A stretch of DNA of 40,927 bases, taken from contig CAYUZU010000036.1 of NCBI GenBank assembly GCA_964448675.1, forward strand, positions 1-40,927, in the 5' to 3' direction. Each line of letters starts with the position of its first letter. Position 1 is the first letter of the stretch. The notes beneath the pieces are model-generated. The model had not been told where the DNA came from. It made no database searches and worked only from the letters and a program-made list of their open reading frames with translations. The translations under genes were made by a program, and so were the position numbers. The DNA is from CAYUZU01 sp964448675 (GTDB lineage Bacteria; Planctomycetota; Phycisphaerae; UBA1845; Fen-1342). Below are positions 16,900 through 24,314 of the stretch, piece by piece.

Positions 16900-18346
16900 T
16901 GCCGTCCGGGCCGTCCTTGAGCTGCACGCCGAGTTCGGCCAGGCGGTCGCGCACCTGGTCACTCGTGGCAAAGTCCTTCTTCCTGCGGGCCTCGTTGCGC
17001 AAGTCGACGAGGACCTGGATGAGCGCGTCGCGCTCCGACGCGCCCGCCGCCGCTGCGACCGGCCAACGCAGCCCGAGCGCCGTGCCAGTGAGCCGCTGCA
17101 TGAGGGCGTCGGCCGCCAGCAGGTCTTCCTGACCGGCGCCGTCGCGCAGCCAGCCGTTGGCCTGCTTCACGAAATCGAACACCACCGCGATGGCCGCCGC
17201 CGTGTTGAAGTCCTCGTTCATCGCGTCGGCGAAGCGCTGCTCGATCTTGCCGAGCGCATCGCGGATGTTGTCTGACGGCGGCTTGGACGGCGCCTGGGCG
17301 ACCGCCGCGTTGAGCTCGCGTGTCGCGTCGCGCAGCTTGTAGCAGCCGGACTCGGCCGCCTTGAGGGCTTCGTTCGAGAAATCCGATGGCGTGCGGTAGT
17401 GGCTTGTCAGCAGGAAATGGCGGATCACGACCGGCTCGAACGTCTTCTCCAGCAGGCGGTGTCCGTCGTGGAAGATCTCCTTGAGCGAGATGGCATTGCC
17501 GAGGCTCTTGCCCATCTTCTGGCCATTCAGCGTGACCATGTTGTTGTGCAGCCAGTAGCGGCAGAACGGCTGGCCGGTGCAGCACTCGGCCTGGGCGATT
17601 TCGCAGTCGTGATGGGGAAACTGGTTCTCGAGCCCGCCGCCGTGGATGTCGAGCGTGTTGCCGATGTACTTCTGGCTCATCACCGAGCATTCGAGGTGCC
17701 AGCCCGGGTAGCCCATGCCCCAGGGGCTGGGCCACTGCATGATGTGGCTGGCGTCGGCCCGTTTCCACAGGGCGAAGTCCGCCGGGTGGCGCTTCTCCTG
17801 ACTGACCTCGACGCGGGCACCGGCCTCGAGTTCGGCGACACTGCGGCCACTGAGCTTGCCGTAACGCTCAAAGGAGGCGACATCGAAGTAGACCGAGCCG
17901 TTGACCTCGTACGCATGGCCTGTCTCAAGCAACTTCTGCACGCAGGCGATCTGCTCGGGAATGTGGCCCGAGGCCCGCGGCATGATGTCCGGCCGCAGCA
18001 CGTTCATGGCATCCATGTCTTCGAGGTAGCTGCGCGTGAAGATGTCCACGACCGCCATCGGGTGCAGCCCGCGCCGCCGGGCTTCGGCGATGATCTTGTC
18101 CTCGCCGGCGTCGGCGTCGTCGGTGAGGTGCCCGACGTCGGTGATGTTCTGGACGTAGTTCACCTCGAACCCGCTGAAGCGCAGCCAGCGGAGGATCGTG
18201 TCGAAGCTGACGTAGCTCTTGGCATGGCCGAGGTGGCTGTGCCCGTACACCGTCGGGCCACAGACATACATGCCGACCTTGGGCGGATTCAGCGGCTGGA
18301 ATCCCTCGAGCTTGCGACCAAGCGTGTTGAAGACCTTCAGTCCCAT
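16889..18346 (-). CDS. cysS: Cysteinyl-tRNA synthetase
   Basis: A 485-residue class I synthetase that charges tRNA-Cys with cysteine in the cytoplasm. The HIGH-type motif is HLGH at 38-41 and the KMSKS loop is KMGKS at 277-281. Candidate zinc ligands are Cys29, Cys220 and His245, in the conserved GWHLECSVMS and FPHHDCEIAQ stretches. The length matches the family. AGGTG lies 5 nt before the ATG. It is divergent from the ferredoxin reductase gene and convergent with hmgA. Confidence 0.97.
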   Translation of the reverse strand: MGLKVFNTLGRKLEGFQPLNPPKVGMYVCGPTVYGHSHLGHAKSYVSFDTILRWLRFSGFEVNYVQNITDVGHLTDDADAGEDKIIAEARRRGLHPMAVVDIFTRSYLEDMDAMNVLRPDIMPRASGHIPEQIACVQKLLETGHAYEVNGSVYFDVASFERYGKLSGRSVAELEAGARVEVSQEKRHPADFALWKRADASHIMQWPSPWGMGYPGWHLECSVMSQKYIGNTLDIHGGGLENQFPHHDCEIAQAECCTGQPFCRYWLHNNMVTLNGQKMGKSLGNAISLKEIFHDGHRLLEKTFEPVVIRHFLLTSHYRTPSDFSNEALKAAESGCYKLRDATRELNAAVAQAPSKPPSDNIRDALGKIEQRFADAMNEDFNTAAAIAVVFDFVKQANGWLRDGAGQEDLLAADALMQRLTGTALGLRWPVAAAAGASERDALIQVLVDLRNEARRKKDFATSDQVRDRLAELGVQLKDGPDGTTW

Positions 18347-18386
18347 GCGCGCACCTTGTTCGTTTCAGGCCAGAGATAGATCCTGT

Positions 18387-18392
18387 ATTGTA
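18387..18392 (-). promoter_or_regulatory. -10 box of cysS
   Basis: TACAAT on the minus strand, 40 nt before the ATG at 18346, giving a leader of about 34 nt with an AGGTG ribosome site. No good -35 at 16-18 nt. Confidence 0.45.
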
Positions 18393-18437
18393 GACAATGG
18401 GCCCCGCCTCGTCTGCCCCGCGGAGCCGGCGGCGCGG

Positions 18438-18467
18438 TTTTCATCCGCCGGCCGCCGCGACTATCAT
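18438..18467 (+). promoter_or_regulatory. Promoter placed for a leaderless fpr mRNA
   Basis: TTTTCA (18438-18443), an 18-nt spacer and TATCAT (18462-18467), followed by 6 nt and ATG 18474. No Shine-Dalgarno site. Confidence 0.5.
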
Positions 18468-18473
18468 CCCACC

Positions 18474-19259
18474 ATGGAAAGCGACCCGACCAACGCCACC
18501 GTCGTCGAGCGGACCGACCTCACCGCGGCCCTCAGCCTCGTCAAGATCCGCCCCGACAGTGGCACCATTCCCGGCTTCGTCCCCGGCCAGTTCCTGCGCC
18601 TGGGTGTGCCGCGGCCGCAGGAGAAGCCCGGTGGCCGCATCCGCTACACCCGGCGGGCGTACTCGATCGCCTCGTCGCCGCTGACGACCGACCACGTCGA
18701 GTTTTTCGTGGTGCGGATCGAGGAAGGCGCCCTCACGCCCCGCCTGTGGGAGATCGAAGTTGGTGGCCGGGTCTGGATGGACGCCGTCGCCAAGGGCGAA
18801 TTCACCATCGACGCCGCCCCGGCCGACGCCGACCTGGTCATGGTCTCCACGGGCACGGGGGTGGCTCCGTTCGTCTCCATGCTGCGGACCTATCGCGGGC
18901 AGAACCGCTGGCGGCGCTTCGTGCTGATCAACGGAGTGCGCTACGCGCCCGACCTCGGTTTTCGCGATGAACTGGACCAGATCGCCCGCGACGACCCGAC
19001 GGTGCAGTACATCCCACTGGTGACGCGCGAGTCCGCCGGCGGCAGCTGGCCCGGCCAGCGCGGTCGCGTGTTGACGGTGCTGGAGCCCGACGTTTATCAG
19101 TCATTGGTGGGCGCGCCGCTTGACCCGGCCCGGTGCCACGTGTTCCTGTGCGGCAATCCGGCGATGATCGACGGCGTCGAGGTGGTGCTCAATGCGCGGG
19201 GGTTCGTCACCGACAGCCGCGAGCAACGCGGCAACCTGCATTTCGAGCGCTACTGGTAG
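18474..19259 (+). CDS. fpr: Ferredoxin--NADP+ reductase
   Basis: A 261-residue FAD enzyme of the bacterial Fpr type that passes electrons between NADPH and ferredoxin or flavodoxin. RAYSIAS at 61-67 is the FAD-binding RxYS motif, STGTGVAPF at 125-133 binds NADP(H), FLCGNPAMI is the usual C-terminal-domain motif, and the protein ends in an aromatic ERYW as expected for subclass enzymes. ATG 18474 is preferred over upstream in-frame codons because the FAD domain begins right after it and a TATCAT lies exactly 6 nt upstream. It is divergent from cysS. Confidence 0.92.
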   Translation: MESDPTNATVVERTDLTAALSLVKIRPDSGTIPGFVPGQFLRLGVPRPQEKPGGRIRYTRRAYSIASSPLTTDHVEFFVVRIEEGALTPRLWEIEVGGRVWMDAVAKGEFTIDAAPADADLVMVSTGTGVAPFVSMLRTYRGQNRWRRFVLINGVRYAPDLGFRDELDQIARDDPTVQYIPLVTRESAGGSWPGQRGRVLTVLEPDVYQSLVGAPLDPARCHVFLCGNPAMIDGVEVVLNARGFVTDSREQRGNLHFERYW

Positions 19260-19331
19260 GCCCCCGCCTGTCGCCGCCCGCCGGGCCGTGAATTGCCCGT
19301 GCCGCGTGCTGCGAGCGGTGGCCCGGCCGCG

Positions 19332-19337
19332 TACAAT
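19332..19337 (+). promoter_or_regulatory. -10 box of the thioredoxin-fold/ltaE pair
   Basis: TACAAT, with start expected near 19344, giving a leader of about 36 nt that ends in AAGGAG. No good -35 seen. Confidence 0.45.
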
Positions 19338-19379
19338 AGAAGAGCCGGGTCCGTGGATTGTGGTTCAAGGAGAATTCCC

Positions 19380-20303
19380 ATGTGGCGCACCATTGCGATT
19401 TGTACAGTGCTCGTGCAGGCCGGCCTGGCGCTGGCCCAGAACAACGCCATCAACTGGCGGCGCGACCCGCAGCAGGCGGTGGCCGAGGCCCAGCGCACCG
19501 GGCTGCCCATCATGGCCTACGTGCGGGCGTCGGAGCGCTACCGTGACGACCAGCTCGACCGCGAGCACAAGCGCTCGTTCCGCGATCCGCGCATCATGAA
19601 GAAGGCCGAGATGTTCGTGCCGCTGTTGATGTCACGGGCGCAGCACCGGCAGATCCTGACGCAGTTCGGGTTCTCGGAGCGGGCCAACATGGTCATGTCC
19701 TTCGTGACGCCGACCGGCGAGCAGCTGGGCCAGATTTCGGCCCAGGGCATCGCCCAGGTCGAATCACTGTCGCAGAAGCTGACCAAGGTGTACCAGGCCT
19801 ATGGCCAGCACCTGTACAAGAACGAGGTCAAGCCGCGGCTGGACAAGAAGAAGCTCAAGCCCGGCGAGGTGAAGCAGGCGCTGGAGCTCGTGGCACGCTT
19901 TCGCATCCAGGCTGCCGAGAAGGACGTGATCGAACTCCTGGAGCGCGATCGCGTGCCGGCTTCCGTGCAGCGGTACGTCTACGAGACGCTGGCGATCTTG
20001 TCGTCCAAGGACGCGGTCGAGAAGTTGATCGAGCTGGCCCGCGAGGACGACAAGCTGGCCCGCCAGGCCTTGGACAAGTGCAACCCGGTGGCGGCCGAGA
20101 TGATGCTCGAAGGGCTCAAGGCCGAGCCCGGCGAATTCGACTTTCTGCTCTACGAGGTGGTCACGACGATCTGCCGGGTGCCGGACACGAAGCCCGAGCG
20201 CTGGTTCGAGAACTCGAACGAGCACATGCTCCGGGAAGAAATCGATCGCGTTTCCAACATCGTCCGCACGGTCGCCAAGCGCTGGAAGGCCCTCAATGAG
20301 TAG
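19380..20303 (+). CDS. Secreted thioredoxin-fold protein without CxxC
   Basis: A 307-residue exported protein. AAGGAG (19367-19372) lies 7 nt before the ATG, and a signal peptide ends near LALAQ (residues 16-20). NNAINWRRDPQQAVAEAQRTGLPIMAYV resembles the start of thioredoxin-like domains in which a protein is set up for reducing a partner, but no CxxC follows; the matching place reads ASERYRDD. Residues about 150-260 are helical and repeat-like (HEAT-like: KDVIELLERD, DAVEKLIELA). A redox role is therefore unlikely, and a scaffold or chaperone role is a guess. Its last 8 bases (ATGAGTAG) overlap the ltaE start, so the two are coupled. Confidence 0.75.
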   Translation: MWRTIAICTVLVQAGLALAQNNAINWRRDPQQAVAEAQRTGLPIMAYVRASERYRDDQLDREHKRSFRDPRIMKKAEMFVPLLMSRAQHRQILTQFGFSERANMVMSFVTPTGEQLGQISAQGIAQVESLSQKLTKVYQAYGQHLYKNEVKPRLDKKKLKPGEVKQALELVARFRIQAAEKDVIELLERDRVPASVQRYVYETLAILSSKDAVEKLIELAREDDKLARQALDKCNPVAAEMMLEGLKAEPGEFDFLLYEVVTTICRVPDTKPERWFENSNEHMLREEIDRVSNIVRTVAKRWKALNE

Positions 20304-21345
20304 TATCGTCGACCTGCGCAGTGACACCGTCACCAAGCCATCGGCCGAGATGCGGGCCGCCATCGCCGCCGCCGACGTGGGCGATGACGTCCACGGCGAT
20401 GACCCAACCGTGAATCGCCTGCAGGAACGGGCCGCGGCATTGCTCGGCAAGGAGGCCGCGCTCTACGTGCCGTCGGGCACGATGGCCAACCAGCTCGCGA
20501 TTCGCACCATCTGCGAGCCCGGCGACGAGCTGATCATTGACGAGGCCACGCACTGCTTCAATTACGAGTCGGGTGCGCCGTCGGCCCTCACCGGCGTCAG
20601 CATCCGCACCGTCCGCGGGCAGCGCGGCATCTTCACGCCGGAGCACGTGAGGGCCGCGTTCCGCCCACCGAGCCAGCACTTCGCCCGCTCGCGCATGGTC
20701 GTGGTGGAGAACACCAACAACACCGGCGGTGGCAGCATCTGGCCGGTCGACGCGATGGCGGCGATCCACGGCGCCGCGCGCGAGCACGAGCTGCACGTGC
20801 ATCTCGACGGCGCGCGGCTGATGAACGCCTGCGTTGCGCGCGGCCACCAGCCCACCGATTTCACCGAGCACGTGGATTCGGTCTCGATGTGCTTCTCGAA
20901 GGGGCTCGGCGCACCGGTCGGCTCTGTCATCGCGGGCAGCAAGACGTTCATCGCGCGGGCTCACCGTTTCCGCAAGATGTTCGGCGGGGCGATGCGGCAG
21001 TCGGGTATACTGGCCGCGGCGGCGCTGTACGCGTTGGATCACAACGTCGAGCGCCTGGCCGAGGATCACGGCAACGCCAGGCGGCTGGCCGAGGCCCTGG
21101 CCGCGCTGCCGGGCGTGCGACTGGATCCGGCCACGGTTGAATCGAACATCATCATCTTCGAACTCGAGGAGCAGGCGGGCACCGCCGCGGCATTCGTCGA
21201 GCGGATGAAGGCCCGGGACGTCTGGCTGCTGGCGCTGGGGCCGCAGAAGGTTCGTGCCGTGACGCATCTCGACGTCTCGGCCGCGCAGATCGATCGCGCG
21301 ATCGAGGTCTTTCAGGGGGTTTGCCGCGGCGTGGCTTCGGCCTGA
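20296..21345 (+). CDS. ltaE: Low-specificity L-threonine aldolase
   Basis: A 349-residue PLP-dependent fold-type I enzyme that splits L-threonine or L-allo-threonine into glycine and acetaldehyde. It starts with the family hallmark DLRSDTVTKPS, has NTNNTGGG and HLDGARLMNA (PLP-binding Asp), and Lys202 in SKGLGAPVGS should hold PLP. Its ATG lies inside the last codons of the preceding gene (8-bp overlap). Its 3' end overlaps the convergent aquaporin gene by 34 bp. Confidence 0.94.
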   Translation: MSSIVDLRSDTVTKPSAEMRAAIAAADVGDDVHGDDPTVNRLQERAAALLGKEAALYVPSGTMANQLAIRTICEPGDELIIDEATHCFNYESGAPSALTGVSIRTVRGQRGIFTPEHVRAAFRPPSQHFARSRMVVVENTNNTGGGSIWPVDAMAAIHGAAREHELHVHLDGARLMNACVARGHQPTDFTEHVDSVSMCFSKGLGAPVGSVIAGSKTFIARAHRFRKMFGGAMRQSGILAAAALYALDHNVERLAEDHGNARRLAEALAALPGVRLDPATVESNIIIFELEEQAGTAAAFVERMKARDVWLLALGPQKVRAVTHLDVSAAQIDRAIEVFQGVCRGVASA

Positions 21346-22262
21346 CGTCGCTGGTGGCGCGGGGGTGCCAACGGGCGTGGGGTGGCGACGTGCGGCTCAC
21401 CATCGGTCGCGATGGTCGCCTCGTCCAGCGCGGCTTCGCGGACCAGCCCCGGCCGCGCTTGCAGCCCGAAGTGATACACCGCCCCGCCGACGAGCCCGCC
21501 GATGATGGGGGCGAGGATGTACACCAGCAGGAACCCGCCGCGTGGCCCGGGAATCGCCACGGTTCCCCAACCCGCGAGATAGGCGAACAGACGCGGCCCG
21601 AGATCGCGTGCCGGATTCAGCCCGGCCATCGTCAGCGGTGCGATGACCACGATGATGATCGCTACGCCCAGCCCGATAAACGGTGCAAACAGGGTGCCGT
21701 GGGGGCGGTTGGCGTTCTGCGGATCGGTCAGGGCGAAAACGAATACGACCAGCAGGGCAGTGCCGACCGCTTCGCCCAGCAGCGCCTGCCAGGTGGTCAC
21801 CTTGCCGAAGGCCGCTTCGTCCGTGCCGATGATGCCCGGGTTGGGGTAGTAGTCCGCCAGGCACATGGCGCTCAGTTGGCTGCCGGACTGGCCGCGGACG
21901 AGTGCTTCCGCCTGTTCGAAGTCCGCCAGGATGTTGCAGAACAGGGCGTAGAGAAGGGCGCCGGCGAGAAACGCCCCGACGACCTGGGCCAGGACGTACG
22001 GTGCGATCCTGGTGCGCGGAAAACCGCGAAAGGCTGCGAACGCGGCCGTGACGGCGGGGTTGATGTGGGCACCGCTGATGGCGCTGAACGTGTAGATCGC
22101 CAGGCCGATCGCCACCCCCCAGACCAGCGCCACGTCAAACAGGCTCGGCAGTGCGTCGGTCAGTACGCCGACAAACACCGCTCCGCAGCCGAACAACACC
22201 AGGATGAAAGTTCCCAGTGTCTCGGCGATGCACTCCCGCAGCAGCGACATCCGGTAACCCAC
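21312..22262 (-). CDS. glpF: Aquaglyceroporin (GlpF-like)
   Basis: A 316-residue MIP-family channel for glycerol and small neutral solutes across the inner membrane. Both NPA motifs are present: HINPAVT (NPA at 68-70) and LNPARD (216-220); the Asp after the second NPA marks glycerol facilitators. It has six transmembrane helices and a polar tail of about 45 residues after the last one. GTG 22262 is chosen because a full AGGAGGT lies about 7 nt upstream; ATG 22250 is too far from it. It is unusual that no glycerol kinase gene is adjacent. Confidence 0.9.
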   Translation of the reverse strand: MGYRMSLLRECIAETLGTFILVLFGCGAVFVGVLTDALPSLFDVALVWGVAIGLAIYTFSAISGAHINPAVTAAFAAFRGFPRTRIAPYVLAQVVGAFLAGALLYALFCNILADFEQAEALVRGQSGSQLSAMCLADYYPNPGIIGTDEAAFGKVTTWQALLGEAVGTALLVVFVFALTDPQNANRPHGTLFAPFIGLGVAIIIVVIAPLTMAGLNPARDLGPRLFAYLAGWGTVAIPGPRGGFLLVYILAPIIGGLVGGAVYHFGLQARPGLVREAALDEATIATDGEPHVATPRPLAPPRHQRRQAEATPRQTP

Positions 22263-22303
22263 GGCAGAACCTCCTCCCGGTACCCGTCCGACACGACGCG
22301 GGG

Positions 22304-22309
22304 AGTATA
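22304..22309 (-). promoter_or_regulatory. -10 box of glpF
   Basis: TATACT on the minus strand, giving a leader of about 36 nt that carries AGGAGGT before GTG 22262. Confidence 0.5.
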
Positions 22310-22374
22310 GCCGAGTTGTGCGGCCCCGTCGGCGCAGGCGGTGTCCCTGCCGCGACAATTCGCCCCGGCGCCGC

Positions 22375-22380
22375 TATGCT
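22375..22380 (+). promoter_or_regulatory. -10 box in front of a 20-codon leader ORF
   Basis: TATGCT followed by 6 nt and ATG 22387, the same geometry as at 12767, 13731 and 18474. No clear -35. Confidence 0.4.
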
Positions 22381-22386
22381 GCGGAC

Positions 22387-22449
22387 ATGATTTGCCCAGT
22401 TGAGCCATTGACGATCGGGCGTTTGCCTCATGTTGGGGTGGGCGCATGA
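22387..22449 (+). CDS. Possible leaderless 20-residue leader peptide
   Basis: A 20-codon ORF beginning with MICPVEPL, 6 nt after the -10 box TATGCT. Its TGA (22447-22449) overlaps the ATG of the next gene (22446) in an ATGA junction. The next gene has only a weak purine stretch before its ATG and may depend on translation of this ORF. It contains no run of a single amino acid that would suggest attenuation. It could also be chance; the evidence is the combination of promoter spacing and overlap. Confidence 0.4.
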   Translation: MICPVEPLTIGRLPHVGVGA

Positions 22450-24194
22450 CCGTGCAGGTGTACAGCGGTTCGCGCCCGGGGCGCCCCTGGCTGTTGCTCG
22501 TGCTGGCCTCCGGCGTCTTGATCGGCATGCTCGGCCTGGCGTGGTTTCAGGTCTACATGTCCCGTGCGCTCGGGCCCGAGCGCCAGGTCGGCGATACCCC
22601 GATTTACCTGCGGCTGCCGCTGGATTGGCGACCGGACCCGAATCGCAAGAACACGTTCGTTCTGCCGCACGAGGACCGGGGCAGCCGGCTGATCCGTGTC
22701 GAGCTGCTGCGGCTGCCGACGTTTCGTTCGCTGAGCAGCGTCATGACGCGGCTGCGGCTGGACGATCCCGAGACACACCGGCGGCCGCCGACACCGGCCC
22801 CCATCGGCCGCTTCGGCGGGTACGAGGTGCAGGAGCTCCGCGTCATACGCGTGCGGGGACGGAACACGCTGCTCGAGCGGCTGGTTCGCTTCACGTGTCT
22901 GCCCGACGGCCATCTGATCTATCTCGAGTACGAGCCGTTGGGCGACCTGCGACCGGCCGATTTCGACATCATGGACCAGGTGTGCCAGACCGTGCGGGTG
23001 GAGCTGCCGGGGCTCGCCGGAACAGCGCAGGAGCGCGTCACGGCGGCGGGGGTCGAGCTGCCGCTGGGCGATGACTGGGTGGTTGTGCGGCCCGGACTCG
23101 AGCAGGTGGCGGGCGTGCATTGCGGCGGTGGTGAAGACGGCACGCCGCGCTGGGCGCTCAGCATCTTCCGCACGTGGTTGGCGCACGGTCGCGAGCCGCG
23201 CGATCTGCTGGCGGACTTTGCGGCGGAGTTCTGGCTGGCGTGGGAGCTGGACGACCACGTGCGGGAGTCACGCCGCAGTGACGGGACGACGACGTATCTG
23301 CTGCAGCATCCGGAGATCGGGCTCAGCGACGAGGCGATTCCCGGCGTCGCGGTGGTGACGGCGCCGGATGCCCCACCCGCGATGGTGTACGTATGCGCGG
23401 GGCAGGGGGATGCGCGGGACGCCATCACCATCACCGAGCGCGTGCTGCAGGAGATCGAGCTGGGGCCGGTGGCGGACATGCCACGGATCGCGGTCGCCGA
23501 GCGGAGCGGCGTGGATTTCGCGCGGATACTGCGCGAGCACGGCCCGGTGGGGCGTTGGGGACGCGAGCCGGTCGAAGAGGAGTACATCGGCCAGACCCCG
23601 TACGGGACGGAGCTGGTGCAGATTCAGCGGGCGGCGGTGGGGCGTAATCCGCGCCGCGGGTACGAAGGATCGCAACGGCACTGGTTCGGCGAGCAGCAGA
23701 CCCGCAAGCCGGATCGCACGATTCTGTGGATGCTGGCGGGGGATGGCAGCTATCGCTGGAACGCCGAGCAGTTCAGCGGGACACGCGCGTACGAGGCGAT
23801 TGAACGCCAGACCGAGCCAGGTGGGACGATTCGGCGCGAGGTGGCCTTCTTGCGCGAGGCGCCGCGCGTGTGGCAGTTCGAGCCGGGCACGGGGTTCGTG
23901 CCGCCGCCGGTGGAGTCGGTCGTGGTCGGTTGGGTCGCGCGGGAGGAGGCTGTGACGGCAATCATCGAGGTGTCGTCGTCGCTGGGGCCTGGGACGCACA
24001 CGCTGCTGTTGCGTTCGCTGCCGCCGGACGGGTCTTGGCCGCGGGCCCTGGTGCAGCAGGACTACTGGCCGCTGGGCATGATCGCGGCGTTTGACGACGA
24101 CGCGGGTGTGACGCAGTATGAGAAGACGCCGACGGCGGTTTTTCGGCGCGTGGAGGGCGATCAGCGACGTTCCGGGCGCCGCAGCCGCCGTTAG
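22446..24194 (+). CDS. Membrane-anchored protein of unknown function
   Basis: A 582-residue protein with one N-terminal transmembrane helix (about residues 14-36, WLLLVLASGVLIGMLGLAWF), so most of it should face the periplasm or cytoplasm from an anchor. The body seems to hold two related parts: YLRLPLDWRPDPNRKNTFVLP near 52 and ELPLGDDWVVVRPGLEQV near 205, each followed by a strand-rich region and a DIMDQV or ITERVLQEIE helix. No enzyme motif is visible. Its start overlaps the TGA of a 20-codon ORF. The upstream aquaporin gene is divergent; the kinase-like gene downstream is on the same strand with its own promoter. Confidence 0.75.
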   Translation: MTVQVYSGSRPGRPWLLLVLASGVLIGMLGLAWFQVYMSRALGPERQVGDTPIYLRLPLDWRPDPNRKNTFVLPHEDRGSRLIRVELLRLPTFRSLSSVMTRLRLDDPETHRRPPTPAPIGRFGGYEVQELRVIRVRGRNTLLERLVRFTCLPDGHLIYLEYEPLGDLRPADFDIMDQVCQTVRVELPGLAGTAQERVTAAGVELPLGDDWVVVRPGLEQVAGVHCGGGEDGTPRWALSIFRTWLAHGREPRDLLADFAAEFWLAWELDDHVRESRRSDGTTTYLLQHPEIGLSDEAIPGVAVVTAPDAPPAMVYVCAGQGDARDAITITERVLQEIELGPVADMPRIAVAERSGVDFARILREHGPVGRWGREPVEEEYIGQTPYGTELVQIQRAAVGRNPRRGYEGSQRHWFGEQQTRKPDRTILWMLAGDGSYRWNAEQFSGTRAYEAIERQTEPGGTIRREVAFLREAPRVWQFEPGTGFVPPPVESVVVGWVAREEAVTAIIEVSSSLGPGTHTLLLRSLPPDGSWPRALVQQDYWPLGMIAAFDDDAGVTQYEKTPTAVFRRVEGDQRRSGRRSRR

Positions 24195-24221
24195 CCGGAT
24201 GGTGGCGACGCTCGCGGTGCA

Positions 24222-24251
24222 TTGCGGAGACATTTACCGGCACCGTACAAT
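24222..24251 (+). promoter_or_regulatory. Promoter of the double kinase-fold gene
   Basis: TTGCGG (24222-24227), an 18-nt spacer and TACAAT (24246-24251). Predicted start is about 24258, upstream of both candidate start codons (ATG 24288, GTG 24315). Confidence 0.45.
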
Positions 24252-24314
24252 TCCCCGTGCTGGGCGGCAGGACGCGCATCCCGCTGGATGCCGCATTCAC
24301 AGGACGGACTGCAC

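Noticed and set aside
21006..21011. TATACT hexamer inside ltaE
   Set aside because: It lies in the middle of a coding region with no start codon or gene behind it and encodes conserved residues; likely chance.
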